Positions 59,053-64,000 of a DNA stretch of 64,000 bases are shown in pieces. The DNA comes from Wolfiporia cocos. Taxonomy: Eukaryota > Basidiomycota > Agaricomycetes > Polyporales > Phaeolaceae. The notes beneath the pieces are model-generated. The model made no database searches and was not told where the DNA came from. It saw only the letters and a list, made by a program, of their open reading frames with translations. Positions within the stretch are counted from its first letter, which is position 1, and each line of letters starts with the position of its first letter. Location of the stretch: the NCBI GenBank assembly GCA_029448655.1, contig JACCLO010000001.1, positions 2,046,001 to 2,110,000 on the forward strand. The letters are read 5' to 3'. Made by a program: the position numbers and the translations under genes.

Positions 59053-60043
59053 TAGTGTTGTGAGGTCCGGTCTCAAGGACCGCTAAAGACCAAGGACCGG
59101 ACCAGGACCGGACTGACTAGGACCGATTCAACGGTCCGGTCCAGTCCTGGTCCTGACACGGTCCTGGTCCCGGTCCTTCTGAGTGGTCAGATTTTGCAGG
59201 ACCGGTCCTGGACCGGTCCCGAATTTATCGTAGAATAGCACTTATAATGTGGTTACTCCAAGGTAGGGAACCATGACTGACCAATTTACAATAAAACCAA
59301 AGTATTCAAGACCCCTTAGAGTGGGTCTGCATCATGTATATACCACTGGCTATTAGGGTAAACACATCAGTCAGAAGCTGACATGAATAGTAACAACCAA
59401 AAACCTTCTGATTTATGATACAATGAAGCACTGCTATTGTCTTGGGCAATGCTTGGCACACACAGGTTGTCCTCATCTTATCACTAGTTTTGCTGACTGA
59501 CATGCAGTTGTGTATTCTCCCATCCAGTAGTGTTAACACTCACATATTATGGTACACATGCATGGTGCATTCAATATCACCCAGTTATTGGCAGAGCGCT
59601 GCTTAGTGGTAGTTATATGCTACTCATTGTGGCACATACAAAAATGCAACACATGATCTCATCAGATACAACTTGAGGTGTGCAGTTACTGCAGTGTCAT
59701 TTCTGTGTGTTGACTTCAGTATACAATTTTACTTTCAGAAATCAAGAATCAGTGCACCATAGCCAATTTTTGGGCTGTACTTAGTATGTTCTGGTATATA
59801 TCGAGTAGTAAGTACACTTTTGTTGCAGTTTCTGACATATAAAACTATAGTTAAATCAATAGCCACTTGATCGGTCCTGGACCGGTCCAGACCAGTCCTA
59901 GGACTGCTATAGGACCGTGGTCCTACTTGGGACCGGTCTTCAGTCCGGTCCCTTGTTGCCCATGGTGGTCCAGTCCTGGTCCCAGTCCTCGGTCCTGCCC
60001 AAAACATGCAAAAGACCGGACCGGACCGGACCTCACAACACTA
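59053..60043. mobile_element. Non-autonomous hAT-type element (991 bp)
   Basis: Terminal inverted repeats start TAGTGTTGTGAGGTCCGGTC at both ends (59053 and, inverted, 60043). A perfect 8-bp target duplication ATCGAGAT flanks it (59045-59052 and 60044-60051), the hallmark of the hAT superfamily, as is the TAGNG start. Both ends carry dense GGACCGG/CCGGTCC words within about 170 bp. The AT-rich centre has no transposase frame, so it depends on an enzyme made elsewhere. Confidence 0.88.
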
Positions 60044-60051
60044 ATCGAGAT

Positions 60052-61533
60052 GCACACTTCTACTTATTTACAGTCTGTGTATTTGAGTATAGCCGTAGCT
60101 GATCCCCTTAGAAAGCATGCGAAGCAATAGTAAGTAAATGAGCCCATATACCCATACCACAGGTCAGTTATATTCACAGCCATCTGCATTGGAAAAGGAG
60201 GGCATCAGCACACAGCAGAGCAGCATCCGGGCATGACACAGCTCCCAACCAATTTAGTAAGTCCCTTGCTTGATCGGGCAACACCTTTTGTCATACTTTG
60301 TAGTCTGTCATACTTTCGGGTGGCTCTTGAATCTTGTCCATAAAGGCCGGCTCTCATCACTGTCGATGTGCTCAACCTTCTCTCTCTCTCTCCCTTGTCT
60401 TTCTTTCTCTTTCCCTCCTGGCACCACGCATTGCTTGCAGCCCTGCTTGCTGTAGAAATTTGGGTCACACCAGACAACGGTCGTGCCCTACTGCCCACCA
60501 GGGACCCCGCTATGGTGTGGTGGGTTCTAATAGCAAACGCGTACCGGTACGTACATAGTGTCCTTGACTTTATACTAACACTGGCCGCCGAACCACCACC
60601 AGTCCCGCCATACACTCATCTGGTGTAGCCGCCCCTATTGTACCAGGGGTGCAACTGCTTCCACACTGTGGTGACGAGATCACACCCATGCGCTGCGCTC
60701 GATGTGCATGCAGTTCCAACACTTGCTCCCCGCGTGCGCAGTATGTCTATTTTTTTTCTCCCTCTAAGTGCCCTACTAATTCATGATTAACCCTATTTCC
60801 ATCAAGCTTACAGCGCTTACCATGATAGGCACAAAACACTGGACAGCGCCACCCCTGCATTCCCATGGGCATTCCTCACCCTCATTCCCCGATATCTGGT
60901 GTGTTGACTGCTATATTTCCCCTTTTCCGTGCGCATATATGCGCTTTTCTGCCCAGAAACAGTGAATTCATTGTGCCACAGGATCCCCATAATCGCTGTA
61001 ACAACCTATATCGTAATATTGCCCATGGTCCTGCTCTCCCTGTCCATGGTCTTGGTACATGAGGTCGTATATAGACTTGTCTACCTCATCTCCCGTGCAA
61101 TTTTCTTGAGATGCTTGACTCTTGTGCTGTGCTGGTTGATCTCAAGCATTTATCACCCACTGCCACCATCACCGCCTAGCAGTACCGGTACGTACATCTA
61201 ATTTTCGACTTCAGGTGCTAATTGGCCATGCAACAACGGTGCTTCTTAGTACCTGCTATACCGGCTCCACTGTAGGCCCTGCTGTTCTGGCTGTTTGCAT
61301 GCAGTGGTGGGGGGAGGCAATGGCGGGGATGGGGGTGGGTTTGCCAGTGATGAACTCGGTGGCTGGGATGAGGATGGCGAGGGTGAAGAAGACAATGATT
61401 ATAGCATTATGACAAAGTGGACGCCATCAATGCAGAAGGCCATATGCTTTAACAGGTAGTCCTCCTGTTAGTACCCATGCATGATTAAATGAAATACGAG
61501 TTCTTATTGGTGTTATACTACTGGGTCTGAAAC
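60052..61533. other. Unassigned region between two hAT-type elements
   Basis: Pyrimidine-rich in places (CTCTCTCTCTC at about 60380). Two frames (60368-60628 and 60929-61201) are very hydrophobic but show no family resemblance. The word GTACCGGTACGTACAT occurs twice (about 60541 and 61182), which suggests a further duplicated repeat. Confidence 0.4.
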
Positions 61534-61541
61534 AGTCCAAT

Positions 61542-62157
61542 TAGTGATGTGCAAAGCACGGCTCGGCTCAAAGCCCGGGGCTTGGGCCCGGCTTTGAAGG
61601 GCTCAGGCTCAGCGGAATGTCAAGCCGGGCCCTCCTTGACGGCTCAGGCCGGCTTGGGCCCGGCTCAGGCTCAGGCCGGGGCTTATGGGTAATCATGTAG
61701 GACCTCGAAATTATTGGCTTGTGCAGTTCAAATGACAGCACAACATATTCAGAATGCTTATATGTCTACTATTTGTTGTTACTCTGATCTACAAGTGTTT
61801 TTACAGCTGCTTATGATGTTGACCGAAAATCCAGATCTCGATCACAACCCCGATCGCAACAGTAGTCACAACGTTCCGCACCGTGTTAGCAGACCACAAG
61901 TCATTGTAATGGTCGTTGAGATCATATAAGGTGAATTGATGCAAAATCTTAAACCAAAGGGCCCATTTTCGCTAATTCTAACAACACCACAGCTGCGTGC
62001 CTAAAGCCGCCGGCTCAGGGCTCGGCTACGGCCGGCTCACGATCCAAGCCGGGCCCTGAGCTGTCTTAAGCCACCCCCCCAGGCTCGGCTCGGCCCGGCT
62101 TAAGTCGGCTCGGCCAGGCCCGGCTCACGGCTTTGAGCCGTGCTTTGCACATCACTA
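61542..62157. mobile_element. Non-autonomous hAT-type element (616 bp)
   Basis: Terminal inverted repeats begin TAGTGATGTGCAAAGCACGG at both ends. A perfect 8-bp target duplication AGTCCAAT flanks it (61534-61541 and 62158-62165). GGCTCGGC/GGCTCAGG words are repeated near both ends. There is no coding capacity. It is a different family from the element at 59053, with different subterminal words but the same TAGTG start. Confidence 0.9.
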
Positions 62158-62314
62158 AGTCCAATATTATACTAGCGCTCCCGGAAATACTGTCCCCCAG
62201 CTGTGACCACTATTGTACGGTCCTCGAAATATCAAGGGCCTCAGCTAAGGTCCTCGCAATAGCAAGGGCCTCAGGTGAGGTCCTTGCAGTAGCATGGGCC
62301 TGGGTGCTGCATCC

Positions 62315-63022
62315 TGTTACGGGTCTAATACCCGTTCGTATATTCGAGTCGCGAATATAAATCGTTCTTCTGCACGTGGGCACACAGCCGTGTGCAAGGC
62401 AAATACTCGTTAGATGCCTTCGGGTCCTAAGTGAAGTTCTTAGGGGATCGGTTAATATCCAATACGCGTTAGAGGATATAATCTGTTCAAGTGCGAGTCA
62501 AATAGAATGTAAGACTCGCCTAAGTCCGAGAAGTCAGTGTGCACTTCGAGGACTTAGTCGTTCGATTGCTCGAGTGAAAAATACTGAGCGTAGTTTCCTA
62601 CGTTTGAGAACGAGTATAAGACTTCTTGTTTATACAACAAGGTCGAGCTGAAGAGCCTCGACAGTAAGTACATGAGTTTATATACTATGTTAGGTTCCAG
62701 AGGTCACGTCTGTCCCAGATGTCACCGATACTATCTACGCCGTAGTCCCAAACGTCTGATAAGTATGGAGTGATATATCTGAGACGATAGATAGGAATGA
62801 TGGCGGTTGAACGCCATCTGTCAGCTAATAAACGATGGATATGAAACGGTGGCAGGGTTGGATCTGCCAAAGATGAAACGAGCCCTATCGACTAGTACAA
62901 CTGGGGATGCGCCCAGTAGAGTCACGAGTAGCCAGGGCGGTTGGTTGTGCAACAAGTCCCTGTATCGTATTCGCCCAGTGGTGAGTTATGCCAGCGTTCG
63001 AAAATTCAAAATAACCGTAACA
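62315..63022. mobile_element. Solo LTR (708 bp)
   Basis: It starts TGTTACGG and ends CCGTAACA, an 8-bp inverted repeat with TG...CA ends, and is flanked by a perfect 5-bp target duplication CATCC (62310-62314 and 63023-63027). No internal coding sequence remains. It is unrelated to the TGTCACAG LTRs at the other end of the window. Confidence 0.85.
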
Positions 63023-63539
63023 CATCCTTGCAAGAACGCGTCCCTTGGGCGCTTGCTATTGCGCGGGCCTGCTACTATAAGGGGGTTATACATGACTATA
63101 CCGGTCCGCCTACATTTACAGGACCTGCTAGGTATATCTACGTAGATATGAGTAGATCTACGATCTTGCACTTCGCTGATGACTATGCGGTAAGTCTATT
63201 TTCTGTTTTCATCTCCATTCAACAATTTAAGTGCTGTACACCATCAACCAACACTCCGAAAAAAGTTGTTGTTGCTAATGTATGTGTGGAATGTCAATCC
63301 AGAGATCAGGCAAATGGCTACCATATTCCCGCTACGTCAGTAGTGGATTCTTGTGGTTTGGTTATTGTCAAATGAACATACACTTTTTGCGTGCGCCTAA
63401 ATTTCATTTCAAGAGCATTGCAATCTCTCAGCAAAGTGTGGGAGAGTGTTCCCTTATCCGTTTACGCATTTCACGTCACATGGGATCCAAGGATGCTACT
63501 TTTCCTGGCCACACCGCTTAGATTCGTGCATCATGCATC

Positions 63540-63803
63540 ATGCCTCAATTCTCCGTCGCAGGAAGCTATGCTGGTATTCCCACCAACCTTTTGGTCAACT
63601 CTTGCACCATGTTTTCTTGCATTTCATCTCAATTCATGGATCAGTACAACATCCCAAAAACAATCTCTGTCCATGCAGGATTGGCTGCTTCTCGAGCATC
63701 TGGACCCATTTCTGTGCCCACCGTTTGTGGTCAATATGTCTCAACCTTTCCTATGCCTATCTCGTATTTACCTTGTTTTGATGTGGTCCTTGGCTTGGGT
63801 TGA
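63540..63803 (+). pseudogene. Decayed retroelement aspartic protease fragment
   Basis: An 87-codon frame reads like the protease region of a Ty3/Gypsy polyprotein: a glycine-bearing strand, then 'NLLVNSCTMFSCISSQF' where the active site is expected, and later 'PCFDVVLGLG', matching the conserved 'VVLG' end. The catalytic Asp-Ser/Thr-Gly triad is replaced by Asn-Ser-Cys, so the enzyme would be dead. The frame stops after 'VVLGLG', and later frames look degenerate. It is probably a remnant of a larger insertion that continues past the right edge. Confidence 0.5.
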
Positions 63804-64000
63804 ATCTTCACCTGTCAGCCTTTGCTGGAAGTCTCTGCTCTGGTAGAGCCACCATCTACTGTGTTGCAAAATTTACCCCAGGGCCATGTCTGGGAACCTT
63901 CGCACAGTGCTGGTACGGTGTTTGTTCAATCCGTGGTCACACTGTGCTGACACTTTCATGCCACCAATCTGCCTGGCATGTGCTGGAAACTCTTTGCTTC

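Noticed and set aside
60368..61201. Two hydrophobic frames as membrane proteins
   Set aside because: Low-complexity hydrophobic composition from pyrimidine-rich DNA; no family resemblance and no splice support.
1..64000. CRISPR array, bacterial operon, riboswitch or prophage
   Set aside because: No spaced direct repeats of that type, and gene structure is clearly eukaryotic.

Overview
The window is nuclear DNA of a filamentous basidiomycete, most likely an Agaricomycete close to the wood-decay polypores. The reasoning is that genes are dense on both strands and broken by many introns of about 50 nt with GT-AG borders, several proteins read as Agaricomycete families, and there is a secreted, apparently GPI-anchored copper radical oxidase of the kind used in lignin decay. 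The genus-level placement is inference. I rebuilt exon structures by hand from reading-frame continuity; every splice junction listed keeps the frame, but none is backed by transcripts.

Layout. 1-8 kb is repeat-rich: a possible BTB-like gene end at the left edge, an F-box gene on the minus strand interrupted by a stop, a 1.45-kb LTR element with identical LTRs, a solo LTR, and a foldback pair of tRNA-like units. 8-39.7 kb is a compact housekeeping block: acetoacetyl-CoA synthetase, tRNA-Val, an atypical kinase, malate synthase, GET1, ribosomal protein eL39, an ER FKBP, an NKAP-like splicing protein, RSE1/SF3B3, two tandem OsmC/Ohr genes, topoisomerase III, UTP25, a second tRNA-Val and the copper radical oxidase. 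40.4-54.7 kb is one giant inverted repeat: two complete copies of a 6,932-bp DNA transposon, head outward, separated by 394 bp. 54.7-64 kb holds no recognisable host gene; it has two short hAT-type elements with 8-bp target duplications, a 30-bp minisatellite, a solo LTR and a decayed retroelement protease.

How things work together. Acetoacetyl-CoA synthetase and malate synthase both serve two-carbon/acetyl-CoA metabolism. NKAP and RSE1 are both spliceosomal and divergently placed. The OsmC pair is a clear gene duplication with identical intron positions. These proximities may be coincidental.

The most striking object is the transposon pair. Each copy carries a 12-exon, 1,230-aa transposase-like gene and a divergent 7-exon, 339-aa accessory gene of unknown function. 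The arms start and stop exactly at 13-bp terminal inverted repeats, keep perfect mirror coordinates through an AT microsatellite, and differ at only one base that I could find, so the pair is very young and plausibly active.
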